Assembly (NCBI RefSeq): GCF_001905665.1
Contig: NZ_LIVX01000001.1
Span: 558,001-622,000, forward strand
Length of the DNA stretch: 64,000 bases
Reading direction: 5' to 3'
Source: Streptomyces sp. CB02261
GTDB lineage: Bacteria > Actinomycetota > Actinomycetes > Streptomycetales > Streptomycetaceae
A program made the translations under genes and the position numbers. The notes under the pieces were generated by a model, which was not told where the DNA came from, made no database searches, and was given only the letters and a program-made list of their open reading frames with translations. Every line of letters begins with the position of its first letter. The stretch's first letter is position 1. Shown in pieces: positions 26,383 through 34,564 of the stretch.

Positions 26383-27033
26383 ATGCCCATCGGCACGATC
26401 TACGCGCGTCGATTCGCGGTCCTCGCCACCTCCGCCGCCCTCACCGTCACCGGCCTCCTGGCCACCGCCCCGGCCGCCCAGGCCGCCATGCCCACCCCCG
26501 TCAGCGCCGCCACGGCCCGCAGCTACCTGGCCGCGCTCACCGTGAAGGCGGAAGGTTCCTCCACCGGCTACAGCCGGGACCTGTTCCCGCACTGGATCAC
26601 CCAGTCCGGCGCCTGCAACACCCGCGAGACCGTCCTCAAGCGCGACGGCGTGAACGTCGTCACCGACTCCAGCTGTGCCTCCATCAGCGGCAGCTGGTAC
26701 TCCGAGTACGACGGCGCCACCTGGACCGTCGCCTCCGACCTCGACATCGACCACGTCGTCGCCCTCTCGGAGGCCTGGCGCTCGGGCGCCAACTCCTGGA
26801 CCACCTCGCAGCGCCAGGCCTTCGCGAACGACCTGACCCGACCGCAGCTCATCGCCGTGACGGACAACGTCAACCAGGCGAAGGGCGACCTCGACCCGGC
26901 GGAGTGGATGCCCTCCAGGACCGCCTACCGCTGCACGTACGCCCGCGCGTGGGTGCACGTGAAGCACCACTGGAACCTCAGCGTCGACTCCGCCGAGAAG
27001 AGCGCGCTCCAGTCCGTCCTCAACGGCTGCTGA
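26383..27033 (+). CDS. Secreted HNH-family endonuclease (DUF1524/GmrSD C-terminal type)
   Basis: 216 residues. A Sec signal peptide ends at AAQAA-MP (about residue 34). The catalytic core is DIDHVVALSEAWRSGA (the DHxxAL motif) and RPQLIAVTDNVNQAKGDLDPAEW, typical of extracellular HNH nucleases of Streptomyces. Four cysteines (ACNT, SSCAS, RCTY, NGC) may form disulfides. It probably degrades DNA or RNA outside the cell for nutrient recovery. GGGAG precedes the ATG. Confidence 0.87.
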   Translation: MPIGTIYARRFAVLATSAALTVTGLLATAPAAQAAMPTPVSAATARSYLAALTVKAEGSSTGYSRDLFPHWITQSGACNTRETVLKRDGVNVVTDSSCASISGSWYSEYDGATWTVASDLDIDHVVALSEAWRSGANSWTTSQRQAFANDLTRPQLIAVTDNVNQAKGDLDPAEWMPSRTAYRCTYARAWVHVKHHWNLSVDSAEKSALQSVLNGC

Positions 27034-27114
27034 AACGTATCGCCCTGACGCCACGTCGACGCCGGCCACCGGGGAGCGAACCTCGCCCCCCGCTCCTCGG
27101 TGGCCGAATGTTGA

Positions 27115-27124
27115 ACTTGCAAGT
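27115..27124. promoter_or_regulatory. ACTTGCAAGT palindrome upstream of doxX-type gene
   Basis: A perfect 10-bp palindrome set in an AT-richer stretch (27111-27130) 68 bp before the DoxX start. It resembles operators of HxlR/MarR-type redox or quinone sensors, which often control DoxX genes. No such regulator is adjacent. Confidence 0.4.
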
Positions 27125-27191
27125 ACTACTGAGGGGTGCCTAACCTACGGCCTCATCGGTTTCCGTCCCCACAGGCCGAAGGAGTCCCCCC

Positions 27192-27692
27192 ATGACCGAC
27201 CACCCGACCACCCGCAGCGGCGCGGGCAGAAGCCTCGCCTACCGCCTCGACCAGACCCGGCCGTACGCGATCGGCCTCTTCCGCATCGTCATAGGCCTGC
27301 TCTTCGCCTGCCACGGCGCCGCCTCGCTCTTCGGCGTCCTCGGTGGCAACACCGCCCCGGCAGGCACGTGGCCGGTCTGGTACGCCGCCGTGATCCAGCT
27401 CGTCGCCGGTGGCCTGGTCCTGGCGGGTCTGGGTACCCGGAGCGCCGCGTTCCTCGCCTCGGGTTCGATGGCGTACGCGTACTTCACGACCCACCAGCCG
27501 GAGGCCCTCTTCCCGCTGCAGAACGGCGGCGAGGCCTCGGCCCTGTTCTGCTGGTCCTTCCTTCTGCTCGTGTTCACGGGCCCGGGCGCCCTGGCCGTCG
27601 ACCGGCTCTTCGGGACCCGCGGCGGCGCGAGCGCGGCGACGGGCGGGACGAGCAAGGAGCGCGAGGAGCAGGGCGCACCGGTCAGGGCCTGA
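27192..27692 (+). CDS. DoxX-family membrane protein
   Basis: 166 residues with four predicted transmembrane helices (IGLFRIVIGLLFACHGAASLFG; VWYAAVIQLVAGGLVLAGLG; AAFLASGSMAYAYF; ALFCWSFLLLVFTGPGALAVD) and the DoxX pattern RIVIGLLFACHG. Members act in quinone-linked or thiol redox and oxidative stress responses. GGAGTCCCCCC precedes the ATG. The cytoplasmic tail after helix 4 is charged and probably unstructured. Confidence 0.87.
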   Translation: MTDHPTTRSGAGRSLAYRLDQTRPYAIGLFRIVIGLLFACHGAASLFGVLGGNTAPAGTWPVWYAAVIQLVAGGLVLAGLGTRSAAFLASGSMAYAYFTTHQPEALFPLQNGGEASALFCWSFLLLVFTGPGALAVDRLFGTRGGASAATGGTSKEREEQGAPVRA

Positions 27693-27763
27693 CCACTCGC
27701 CGTACGGCCCGCACGAGCTGTGTGAAGCCCTACGGGGTCGCGCGGAGCCGTACGCCATACAGG

Positions 27764-27800
27764 AAGGGGCCGGAACGCGCAGCGCGCGTTCCGGCCTTTT
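27764..27800 (+). terminator. Rho-independent terminator after doxX-type gene
   Basis: GGCCGGAACGCGC (27768-27780), loop AGC, perfect complementary arm (27784-27796), followed by TTTT. Confidence 0.9.
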
Positions 27801-28013
27801 CGCATACGTCACGGCGCCGGCGTGCCCGCGGGGCCCAGCGGACGCTCCAGCGGGGCAAACCCGGCAGGGACCCGGCGATCACCCCGGCATCGACGCGGCA
27901 CCCACCCGCCCGGCGGCCCGGCACCCACCCGGCAAGCGCCCGCCACCCGCCCGGCAAAGGGCCTGGCACCCACCCGGCAGGCGGGCCGCGGCGCCCGCGT
28001 AGGCTCTGGCCCT
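27801..28013. other. Low-complexity C/G-rich spacer with imperfect repeats
   Basis: Between the terminator and the DedA-like gene, the segment about 27890-27990 repeats CACCC(A/G)CCCGGCA-type units at irregular spacing. No supported gene. The repeats may be an expanding microsatellite-like tract. Confidence 0.5.
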
Positions 28014-28643
28014 GTGAATCTGCTCGACAGCCTGGGATCGCTGCGGTCGCTCACCGCCGGTCCTTGGATCTACCCGGTGGTGGCGACGTCGATCCTGCTC
28101 GACGTCTTCCTGCCCGTGCTGCCGAGCGGCTTCCTGGTGATCACCGCCGCCACGGCGGCGGCGACGGCGACCGCGGCCACCCCCGACGTACCGTCACTGC
28201 TCCCCCTGCTCCTCTGCGCGGCCACGGCCTCGGTCCTCGGCGACTTCCTCGCGTACCGGCTCGCGAGGCGGGGCGGGGCCAGGCTGGACCGGGCGATCGC
28301 CCGGTCGCGGAGCCTGTCCGTCGCGCAGGAACGTCTCGGCACGGCCCTGACGCGGGGCGGGGGCCTGCTCGTGGTCCTGGCGCGCTTCGCCCCGGCGGGC
28401 CGGTCCGTGGTCTCGCTCGGCGCGGGCGCGGCGAAGCGGCGGGTGGAGGAGTTCCTGCCGTGGTCGGCGCTCGCGGGCGTGACCTGGGCCTCGTACAGCG
28501 TGGGGCTCGGCTGGCTCGGCGGTCAGTGGCTGGGCGCGACCTGGTTCAGCGCGGGGGTGTCGACCCTCGCACTGTTCCTCGCGGGTGGTCTCGCCGCCTA
28601 TCTCATACGGCGTCCGGCTGCGGCTCCCGCTCCTGCCTCCTGA
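28014..28643 (+). CDS. DedA/VTT-domain membrane protein
   Basis: 209 residues from a GTG. A hydrophobic start (IYPVVATSILLDVFLPVLPSGFLVI), the VLGDFLAYRLARRGG element and the LARFAPAGRSVVSLGAG re-entrant motif match DedA (SNARE-associated/VTT) proteins, where the Arg and Gly residues are conserved. These take part in phospholipid or undecaprenyl-phosphate flipping and proton-motive-force upkeep. The 3' end overlaps the convergent DUF2277 gene by 41 bp. Confidence 0.83.
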   Translation: MNLLDSLGSLRSLTAGPWIYPVVATSILLDVFLPVLPSGFLVITAATAAATATAATPDVPSLLPLLLCAATASVLGDFLAYRLARRGGARLDRAIARSRSLSVAQERLGTALTRGGGLLVVLARFAPAGRSVVSLGAGAAKRRVEEFLPWSALAGVTWASYSVGLGWLGGQWLGATWFSAGVSTLALFLAGGLAAYLIRRPAAAPAPAS

Positions 28644-28863
28644 CCGCGGGGTGCGCCCCGCGCACCTCCAGGCCGTCGAGGAGTCTCGCGGTCGCGTCGG
28701 CGATCTCGTCGACGGCCCGCTCGAAGACCTCGCGGTTGTGGGCGGCGGGGGCTCGGAACCCGGAGACCTTGCGGACGTACTGCAGGGCGGCGGCGCGGAT
28801 GTCGTCCTCGGTCGCCTCCTCGGGCAGCACGGGCGGTCGGAGAGTCTTGATGCTGCGGCACAT
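28603..28863 (-). CDS. DUF2277 small protein
   Basis: 86 residues starting MCRSIKTLRPPVLPEEATEDDI, the conserved N-terminus of DUF2277, followed by AALQYVRKVSGFRAPAAHN. Function unknown. It is convergent with the DedA-like gene and their coding ends overlap. A GGAGG lies very close to the ATG. Confidence 0.85.
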   Translation of the reverse strand: MCRSIKTLRPPVLPEEATEDDIRAAALQYVRKVSGFRAPAAHNREVFERAVDEIADATARLLDGLEVRGAHPAVRRQEREPQPDAV

Positions 28864-28922
28864 GCCTCCAGTGTGGCGCGCGCCACTGACAACCGCCCCG
28901 AGGCGCCCGGTTCCCGCAGGCG

Positions 28923-29147
28923 TCAGGCCCCGAGCCCCCGGCGGCTACGCGCGTTGATCTCGGCGGCGCGGGCCCGCAGCTCACGGAGAGGCGTGGCGAG
29001 CTGTACGTCGGCGGGCTCGGCCTCCCACTCGCCGGCGCCGTGGACGGCCCTGATCAGAAAGCGCCCGGAGACGCTCTCCACGTAGAAACCGACCCGTCCG
29101 GTGGCGGTGTCGCGGACGAGGTCACCGACCTCGGGCAGTGGCTGCAC
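28923..29147 (-). CDS. Small conserved hypothetical protein
   Basis: 74 residues from a GTG with GGAGGGACAC upstream. It has a small beta-rich core (VGDLVRDTATGRVGFYVESVSGRFLIRAVHGAGEWEAEPADVQ), like a KOW/SH3-type barrel, then a basic helical tail. No known function. Divergent from the GntR gene with a palindrome between. Confidence 0.65.
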   Translation of the reverse strand: MQPLPEVGDLVRDTATGRVGFYVESVSGRFLIRAVHGAGEWEAEPADVQLATPLRELRARAAEINARSRRGLGA

Positions 29148-29218
29148 GTGTCCCTCCGTCCCGGTCCCCGAAGCATGGGGACACCCAGAGAAGCCCGGAG
29201 CACCGGCCCTGTCAACGT

Positions 29219-29230
29219 ATCTCTAGAGAT
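29219..29230. promoter_or_regulatory. ATCTCTAGAGAT palindrome, candidate GntR operator
   Basis: A perfect 12-bp palindrome in the gap between the small leftward gene (start 29147) and the GntR gene (start 29335). The position and the inverted CTCTAGAG form suit autoregulation by the adjacent HutC-type regulator. Confidence 0.5.
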
Positions 29231-29334
29231 GTCCCCCGATGGATGGATCGCCCGGGCGGGGCGGCGTACACGTGTGCACCCTGGCCTCGGGGTGCGCCGT
29301 AGGGTGTCCCGCAGATGAAGGGAGTGGTCCACCC

Positions 29335-30093
29335 GTGACTGACCAGGACAGCGTTCGTCGTCCCAAGTACCAGCGCATCGCTGATGAGTTGAGAACAGCG
29401 ATCCAGTCGGGCGCCTTCGCGCCGGGCGACCGGCTCCCCGGCGAGAACGACCTCATGACGACGTACGCGGTGGCCCGGATGACGGCGCGCCAGGCGCTGT
29501 CCGTGCTGCGCGGCGAGGGTCTGGCGGAGGCCCGTAAGGGCGCCGGGGTCTTCGTCCGCGTCTTCCGGCCGCTGCGTCGCCGGGGCATTCCCCGGCTGTC
29601 CGGCGAGCAGTGGGGCAGCGGGCGCTCGGTCTGGGCGGCGGACGTGGAGGACCGGGACCTGGTCGTCGACCAGATCGAGGTGGGCGAGACGGAGGCCGGC
29701 GCGCGGGTCGCGGGGGCGCTGAACCTGTCGCCGGGCGCGCCCGTCTGCGTCCGTAGCCGCCGCTTCGTCCTGGACGCCAAGCCGGTGCTGCTCTCCGTGT
29801 CGTACCTGTCCGCCGAGCTGGTGCGCGGGACGCCGATCACCGAGCCGGACACGGGGCCGGGCGGGACCTATGCGCGGCTCGGCGAGCTGGGGCACCGGCC
29901 GGTGCGGTTCCGTGAGGAGATCCGCTCCCGGATGCCGACGGCGGACGAGTCGGAGCGGTTGGCGCTCGAGTTCGGGACGCCGGTGGTCCTCATCGGGAGG
30001 ACGGCGTACACGGGGCAGGGGGCGGCGGTGGAGCTCAACGAGATGACGCTGGACGCGTCGGCGTACGTCCTGGAGTACGACTTCGACGCGTGA
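29335..30093 (+). CDS. GntR-family regulator, HutC subfamily (UTRA domain)
   Basis: 252 residues. The N-terminal winged helix reads KYQRIADELRTAIQSGAFAPGDRLPGENDLMTTYAVARMTARQALSVLRGEGLAEARKGAGVFV in sequence across residues 10-73 (key: PGDRLPGENDL and ARMTARQAL). The UTRA ligand-binding half follows (GAPVCVRSRRFVLDAKPVLLSVSYL; FREEIRSRMPTADE). A GTG start is 10 bp after GGAG. The ligand is unknown. No metabolic operon follows, so it may act elsewhere. Confidence 0.88.
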   Translation: MTDQDSVRRPKYQRIADELRTAIQSGAFAPGDRLPGENDLMTTYAVARMTARQALSVLRGEGLAEARKGAGVFVRVFRPLRRRGIPRLSGEQWGSGRSVWAADVEDRDLVVDQIEVGETEAGARVAGALNLSPGAPVCVRSRRFVLDAKPVLLSVSYLSAELVRGTPITEPDTGPGGTYARLGELGHRPVRFREEIRSRMPTADESERLALEFGTPVVLIGRTAYTGQGAAVELNEMTLDASAYVLEYDFDA

Positions 30094-30277
30094 CCTCGAA
30101 GCGCAGCGCGGCCCCCCAGGTGCAGCCCTCGCCAAGCAGACGCGCCGAACATCGGACAAGCTTAAATTACCTCTGGCCACATCCCGTCAAATTGTGCGGA
30201 CGACGTGAAGGGCGTGCGTATTCTGTGTGCGCGTCGGGGCCCATCGGCGGGCGCCCGGCAGAAACTGAGGGACATTC

Positions 30278-30727
30278 ATGCTTCGCGCACGCACGTTCGC
30301 GGCCGTGACCGCGGCCGCCGCCTCCGGCATCCTGCTGCTGCCCACCCAGGCGCAGGCCGCCGGCTCGGTGCACCTGTACAAGATCTACTACGACAGCCCC
30401 GGCACGGACCGCCGCTCGAACGCGAGCCTCAACTCCGAGTACGTCCAGATACGCAACACGACCGGCGCGGCGGTCAACCTGCGCGGGTGGACGCTCACGG
30501 ACGCGGCGAACCACAAGTACACGTTCGGCAACTACGTCCTCGGCAAGGGCAAGATCGTGACGGTCCGCACGGGCCGCGGCACGAACACCGCCGCGAACGT
30601 CTACCAGAACCGTGGCGCGTACGTCTGGAACAACGACCGTGACACGGCGACGCTGAAGAAGTCGAACGGCACGCGGGTCGACGTCTGCTCGTACAACTCC
30701 ACGCGGGTCGACTACAAGTGGTGCTGA
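30278..30727 (+). CDS. Secreted lamin-tail-domain protein
   Basis: 149 residues. The signal peptide ends at AQAAG (about residue 29), and the rest is a single lamin tail domain: VHLYKIYYDSPGTDRRSNASLNSEYVQIRNTTG with NLRGWTLTDAANHKYTFG, then the closing NNDRDTATLKKSNGTRVD. Two cysteines near the end (VCSY, KWC) probably pair. Such domains bind surfaces or nucleic acids and often accompany secreted nucleases; the HNH nuclease lies 3.2 kb upstream. GAGGGA precedes the ATG. Confidence 0.87.
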   Translation: MLRARTFAAVTAAAASGILLLPTQAQAAGSVHLYKIYYDSPGTDRRSNASLNSEYVQIRNTTGAAVNLRGWTLTDAANHKYTFGNYVLGKGKIVTVRTGRGTNTAANVYQNRGAYVWNNDRDTATLKKSNGTRVDVCSYNSTRVDYKWC

Positions 30728-30781
30728 CCCCGCGCCGCACCTGACGCGGGACGGGCCTCGGGGGATCCCCGGGGCCCGCTG

Positions 30782-31321
30782 CTAGTCCGGGCTCGCCTCG
30801 GGCGACACGCGGGGGGACGGGATCCCGTGCTGCTGCACGTCGGCGCCGACCTGTCCGCCGAGGGTCATGACGTTCAGGGTCGCGGAGTTCTCGTTGGCGA
30901 TGGCCCTCTCGACCCGGGCGACGAGCGTCGAGAACGCCTCCCGCTTCTGAAGGCCTTGATACGGACCCACCTTGGCCTCGAAGTAGACCCGCTCGTGCCC
31001 GAGGAGCTGCTCGGTCGACCGGTAGTTCTTCCACTGCTCCCGGTACCGGTAGACGCTCTCCAGCGACACGGCGGCGACGACGATCACGCTCAGAACGGTG
31101 GCCGTGACCCGCGCGAAGCCCAGATCGAGATTCACGAACACCGGCACGAGCGCCGCACCGACGACGGACACGGTCCGCATCCGCAGATGCATCGCCTTCA
31201 TCCGCGTCGCCTTGGCGTCGTACCACTCCTGATACTGCGACAGCCGCGTCTCGACGTACCGCTGCGCCGTCATCTCCCCACCGAGCACCCCACCCCCGGG
31301 CGCGTCCCCCACCTCAACCAT
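30782..31321 (-). CDS. DUF4231-type membrane protein
   Basis: 179 residues from the ATG at 31321; an in-frame ATG at 31273 (MTAQRYVETRLSQYQEWYD) fits the family better but has almost no Shine-Dalgarno spacing. Two adjacent transmembrane helices (VSVVGAALVPVFVNLDLG and VTATVLSVIVVAAVSLESVY) and the following YREQWKNYRSTEQLLGHERVYFEAKVGPY match DUF4231/SLATT-like proteins. The SLATT superfamily is linked to NTP- or stress-gated membrane effectors in conflict systems (family knowledge). Confidence 0.72.
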   Translation of the reverse strand: MVEVGDAPGGGVLGGEMTAQRYVETRLSQYQEWYDAKATRMKAMHLRMRTVSVVGAALVPVFVNLDLGFARVTATVLSVIVVAAVSLESVYRYREQWKNYRSTEQLLGHERVYFEAKVGPYQGLQKREAFSTLVARVERAIANENSATLNVMTLGGQVGADVQQHGIPSPRVSPEASPD

Positions 31322-31529
31322 GCGGCGAGTACACCGGCCTTGTGGATCCCCCGTCAACTCGCCCCGGAGCCAAGAGCACGCCGAGCCGCCCACCCTGGCC
31401 TCGGTGAGCGCCCAGAGATCACTATGCCGTTCGTACGGCGTGAGCAGCCCGGCCTTACCCTCCGGTTCCACTGCCAGGCGGTGCCACCGCACACCGCGTC
31501 AGACCGCCGTCCACCGCCGGGGAAGCCGG

Positions 31530-31937
31530 TCACCAGTCGCGCCACGCGTCCGTGATCTCGGCTCGATCGATACCTCTCCTCGCCGCCAGAGCAGCCACGT
31601 CCACTCCATGCTCGCCCAAAGTGAGATCGATGTACGCGCAGAGCTGCTCCCGCTCTTCGGTGCAGAATCCGGCGCCGCCGTGGTCGACGTCCTCGTCGAC
31701 AGAATTGAGCGCGAGGACAACCCTCTCGACCGTCCCGAAGATCTCTTCGTCGGAGGGCTCCACCAGCGCACACACCTCCGCCTCGAACGCCTCCAGCACT
31801 GAGTCCGTCGCCCTCAGCAAGGATTCGGGGTACATCTCGGCCACGCCGGCACACTCGGGCCCCAGGATTCCGGCCTCGACGTCGCGGGCCACCTCCGCCA
31901 TCCACGTACGCCAGTTCTCAGAGGGTCTGTTCGCCAT
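31530..31937 (-). CDS. Hypothetical acidic protein
   Basis: 135 residues from the ATG at 31937, mostly helical and acidic, beginning MANRPSENWRTWMAEVARDVEAG. No membrane segment, signal or recognisable motif. It resembles small immunity-type proteins in composition only. It is the first of a group of unrecognised leftward genes just outside the tRNA-linked element. Confidence 0.6.
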   Translation of the reverse strand: MANRPSENWRTWMAEVARDVEAGILGPECAGVAEMYPESLLRATDSVLEAFEAEVCALVEPSDEEIFGTVERVVLALNSVDEDVDHGGAGFCTEEREQLCAYIDLTLGEHGVDVAALAARRGIDRAEITDAWRDW

Positions 31938-32145
31938 GCCGAGAAGGTAAGCCGGAGCACTGACAACCCGACTCGGCTGCACGGCCCTGCTCGGGCCCGC
32001 CGAGGGCATCGCTCGAACCCGCGCCTCACGCACCGTCGGCCCCGCCGTGGTTCTCCCCACGTCGCGAAGAACGCCAGCCTCCACGACGCCCGCCACGACA
32101 CGGCGACGCTCCGCCCCGCGTTGGGGTGGCGACTCTTGGACACCG

Positions 32146-32406
32146 TCAGGTCACCGTCCCGTGATCAGCTGTCCAGCGAAGGACAGCGTCATGGACCTCC
32201 GCCTGGGTAGCTGATCGCGTCCGGTGGCGCTCGGCGGTTGTGCCTGTTCTGTGTTCCACCAGGTAGGTGGTGTCATCGGCGAGCAGGACCTGGAGGAAGC
32301 AGTCACCTTCGTCGTGACCGGTCAGTCGCTGGAGCAGCAGGTGCTGTCCCTTCGCCAGTCCGGTGAGCATCGTCTCGATGGCGGGGGCATCGGGGTCGCA
32401 CACCAT
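32146..32406 (-). CDS. Hypothetical protein, second gene of a leftward pair
   Basis: 86 residues. A predicted mixed alpha/beta fold with GQHLLLQRLTGHDEGDCFLQVLLADDTTYLVEHRTG. The ATG at 32406 follows the stop of the upstream gene directly (TGA then ATG), so the two are co-translated. No function recognised. Confidence 0.6.
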   Translation of the reverse strand: MVCDPDAPAIETMLTGLAKGQHLLLQRLTGHDEGDCFLQVLLADDTTYLVEHRTGTTAERHRTRSATQAEVHDAVLRWTADHGTVT

Positions 32407-32748
32407 TCATCCGCCAGCGGCCAGCGCGACAAGCCTCACGGGCTCGAGTCCCTGCCTCCGTTGCCCCTCCTGGAGCCACTCCTTCTCCTGGGCGGTCAGG
32501 ACAGACGGCGGAACCGGGGGGCCGTCGGGGTTGTAGACGGCTATCGGGTCATCCGGATCGGACCATGACCCCACCGTCCACAGACGGTAGACGTGCACAC
32601 CGCCCCGGGCCAGCCGTACCGAGAGCGTTACCGGCGCGGGAGGACCCGGGATGCGGCGCCCCACGTCCTCTCCGTACGGGCCGCCGTGGAAGACGGCGTG
32701 CATCCAGCCCTTCGGCGGGGTCCCGGTCGTATCGAAGACGTCCTCCAC
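32407..32748 (-). CDS. Hypothetical protein, first gene of a leftward pair
   Basis: 113 residues starting MEDVFDTTGTPPKGWMHAV, proline- and glycine-rich in the middle, with no signal peptide or membrane segment. Directly coupled to the next gene. Both lie between the unlinked leftward hypotheticals and the distal end of the tRNA-Val element, and may belong to older accessory DNA. Confidence 0.6.
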   Translation of the reverse strand: MEDVFDTTGTPPKGWMHAVFHGGPYGEDVGRRIPGPPAPVTLSVRLARGGVHVYRLWTVGSWSDPDDPIAVYNPDGPPVPPSVLTAQEKEWLQEGQRRQGLEPVRLVALAAGG

Positions 32749-32790
32749 CGTTTCCCCCGACCATGGACGTTGACGTCAGATGCGGATGTC

Positions 32791-32825
32791 AAAGGCCCCC
32801 AGTCAAGATCGACTGGGGGCCTTTT
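32791..32825 (-). terminator. Rho-independent terminator, probably the original tRNA-Val terminator
   Basis: Perfect 14-bp arms (32791-32804 and 32811-32824) with loop AAGATC. It lies 2 bp beyond the distal copy of the attachment sequence. Before integration it would have been immediately downstream of the tRNA-Val 3' end. Confidence 0.85.
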
Positions 32826-32827
32826 CC

Positions 32828-32873
32828 CTGGTGGGCGCGGACGGTTTCGAACCGCCGACATCTGCTTTGTAAG
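32828..32873. repeat. Distal attachment site: 46-bp copy of the tRNA-Val 3' half
   Basis: Identical over 46 bp to 37815-37860. It covers the tRNA from the anticodon region through the 3' CCA, but lacks the 5' half, so it is not a functional tRNA gene. It marks the far end of the integrated element. Confidence 0.92.
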
Positions 32874-33023
32874 CCTGGCACCCGCAGGCTGATCCGTCAT
32901 CGCAGCTCACCGGCTCTGTGCGCTACGAGGGCTGTCACAAGCTGTGGGTACCGCAGCGATCCTCCAGTGACCGTGGTTGACCGTTCGATCTGGCACGCAT
33001 CTGGCACGCGTCCGCAGGCTCCT

Positions 33024-33443
33024 TCATTGACCGCGAGCTGCCGCGCCTTCCGGCAGGCCTGTGACACGCCGGGCGGTCACCAAGTAGCCCGCGAACCTGA
33101 GATCCGGCCCGGCCTTCGCCCACCCGTCCGCCTTCTCAACCGGTACCAGTACGGTCGTGCCCGGAACGGGGTAGTTCACCTTGTCTGCGGCGCCCAGGGG
33201 TACCCCGTAACGGCAGTGCACCTCGACGATCGACACCACTTCCACCGAGGTGGGCGCGTGCCCCTCCTCCTGGCCGTGATGCTCCTCGCAAAAGTCGATC
33301 TCAGCCGCACGTTCGCTACCGACGACGTCGGCGTAGTCCTCCGGATCGACCTCCAGCAAGGTCCACGAGACAACATCTCCTGGCGCGAAGCTCTCTCCAC
33401 AGCACTGGATCTGCCAGTCATCGACCCAAATCGTCAGCGTCAT
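33024..33443 (-). CDS. DUF6578-like protein, element cargo
   Basis: 139 residues from the ATG at 33443. It starts MTLTIWVDDWQIQCCGESFAPGDVVSWTL, a pattern I recognise from DUF6578 proteins, with VDDW and a CC pair conserved. A His/Glu cluster (CEEHHGQEEGH) in the middle could bind metal. Function unknown. Divergent from the SUKH-like gene. Confidence 0.68.
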   Translation of the reverse strand: MTLTIWVDDWQIQCCGESFAPGDVVSWTLLEVDPEDYADVVGSERAAEIDFCEEHHGQEEGHAPTSVEVVSIVEVHCRYGVPLGAADKVNYPVPGTTVLVPVEKADGWAKAGPDLRFAGYLVTARRVTGLPEGAAARGQ

Positions 33444-33569
33444 GACCCCATTGTCCGCCGCGGGCGGCTGCTCACAGCTGCTTTTACAGGCCTCCCACGA
33501 ACGCCCACGTGCACAGCCGGTGAGGCCAGTTGCCTCGTGGGCCTCCCGAGCGGTCACTAATCTGTTCGC

Positions 33570-34103
33570 ATGATCCCGAACGAAGACCGTCAGTTTCCCG
33601 CTGCGCTCGCCGCTGCCATGGCGGTCCGGCTCGACTGCATAGGCAAGGACGGCGTCGACTTCGAGCCCTACGAGTCCTTCCTGACTACCGAAGAGACCAC
33701 GGATTGGCTCCGTGCATGGACGGGGAACAGCGACCTGACCGGCGATGACTTCCGCGTCTTCGGCCAGGACGGCACCGGCGGGAACGTCGCCTTCTGGCTT
33801 ATCCGCCCCGGCCAAGACCTGGCAGAGCAGCCCGTTGTCTTCATGGGCTCCGAAGGAGAGACCGGAGTCGTCGCCCGCGACTTGGGCGCCTTCCTATGGC
33901 TGCTGGCTGACGGCTTCGGCCCGTGGGAAGCGGCCGCCTTCTACGAGCCCGAACCCGACTGGGCTCCGCGGCTCAACGAGGACCTAGCAGCCATCGCGGA
34001 GCAGCACGCTCCGGCCTGCCGCGCGTCGGCAGCAACGATCGTCGCGCAGGCCACACAAGAGTTCCCCGACTTCGACGACACCATCATGGGACTGTGCCGC
34101 TGA
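33570..34103 (+). CDS. SMI1/KNR4 (SUKH)-like protein, possible immunity factor
   Basis: 177 residues. The stretch VVFMGSEGETGVVARDLGAFLWLLADGFGPWEAA, with preceding NVAFWLIRPG and a DDFRVFGQDGTGG loop, follows the SUKH superfamily core. SUKH proteins are common immunity proteins of polymorphic toxins and are also found in mobile elements as defence against phage toxins. No toxin gene is adjacent, so it may be an orphan immunity gene (inference). Confidence 0.7.
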   Translation: MIPNEDRQFPAALAAAMAVRLDCIGKDGVDFEPYESFLTTEETTDWLRAWTGNSDLTGDDFRVFGQDGTGGNVAFWLIRPGQDLAEQPVVFMGSEGETGVVARDLGAFLWLLADGFGPWEAAAFYEPEPDWAPRLNEDLAAIAEQHAPACRASAATIVAQATQEFPDFDDTIMGLCR

Positions 34104-34145
34104 GCCCAGCCCCCACGGGGCCGGACAGCACAACCGCCGGCATCG

Positions 34146-34433
34146 TCACGTGCTGCGGGTCTGAGACTGCTCCAAGCCCTCCATAACCGCGTTATGAAAG
34201 GCGAGCTCGTCGGACCGGCAGGGCGCGGCGAAGAACATCCTTTGCGCTTCGACGAGCCCACATCCCACGACCTGCATGGTGACCCTGACGGCGTCCACCC
34301 CGTCACAGCCGCGCTCCTTCAAGAACGCCTGCAAGGCTGTGCCGTCATGGGACTCCACCCAGACGGGTTCCGCTGCCTCGGCCATGCTGGCTATCCGCGC
34401 CCTACGTGCTGCGTCGATCACGGTGCCTCGCAA
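34146..34433 (-). CDS. Small hypothetical protein with ribosomal L7/L12-C-like segment
   Basis: 95 residues from a TTG at 34433; the ATG at 34385 (MAEAAEPVW) is an equally good choice. The segment GVDAVRVTMQVVGCGLVEAQRMF resembles the L7/L12 C-terminal helix pair (VKVTRELLGLGLAEAK). This kind of domain occurs in small Streptomyces hypotheticals. Function unknown. Convergent with the SUKH-like gene. Confidence 0.6.
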   Translation of the reverse strand: MRGTVIDAARRARIASMAEAAEPVWVESHDGTALQAFLKERGCDGVDAVRVTMQVVGCGLVEAQRMFFAAPCRSDELAFHNAVMEGLEQSQTRST

Positions 34434-34564
34434 CGATCATCGGTCTTGCCCGAATCTGGTGCTGGTACGGGTGCGGGCAACGGAAACTCCCGGCCAATCG
34501 TCGCCCGATCGCCCGTCTTTGCAGCACCGGGATTGCAGCCGGCCCGACGATACTTCGAGCCGGG

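Noticed and set aside
24115..27069. 984-codon leftward open frame
   Set aside because: Spans three real genes on the other strand, with no recognisable domain.
30782..32748. Second mobile element left of the tRNA-Val element
   Set aside because: No repeats, integrase or att-like sequence was found around these genes.
32828..32873. Second tRNA-Val gene
   Set aside because: Only the 3' half is present; there is no D arm or 5' acceptor strand, so it is an attachment-site copy.
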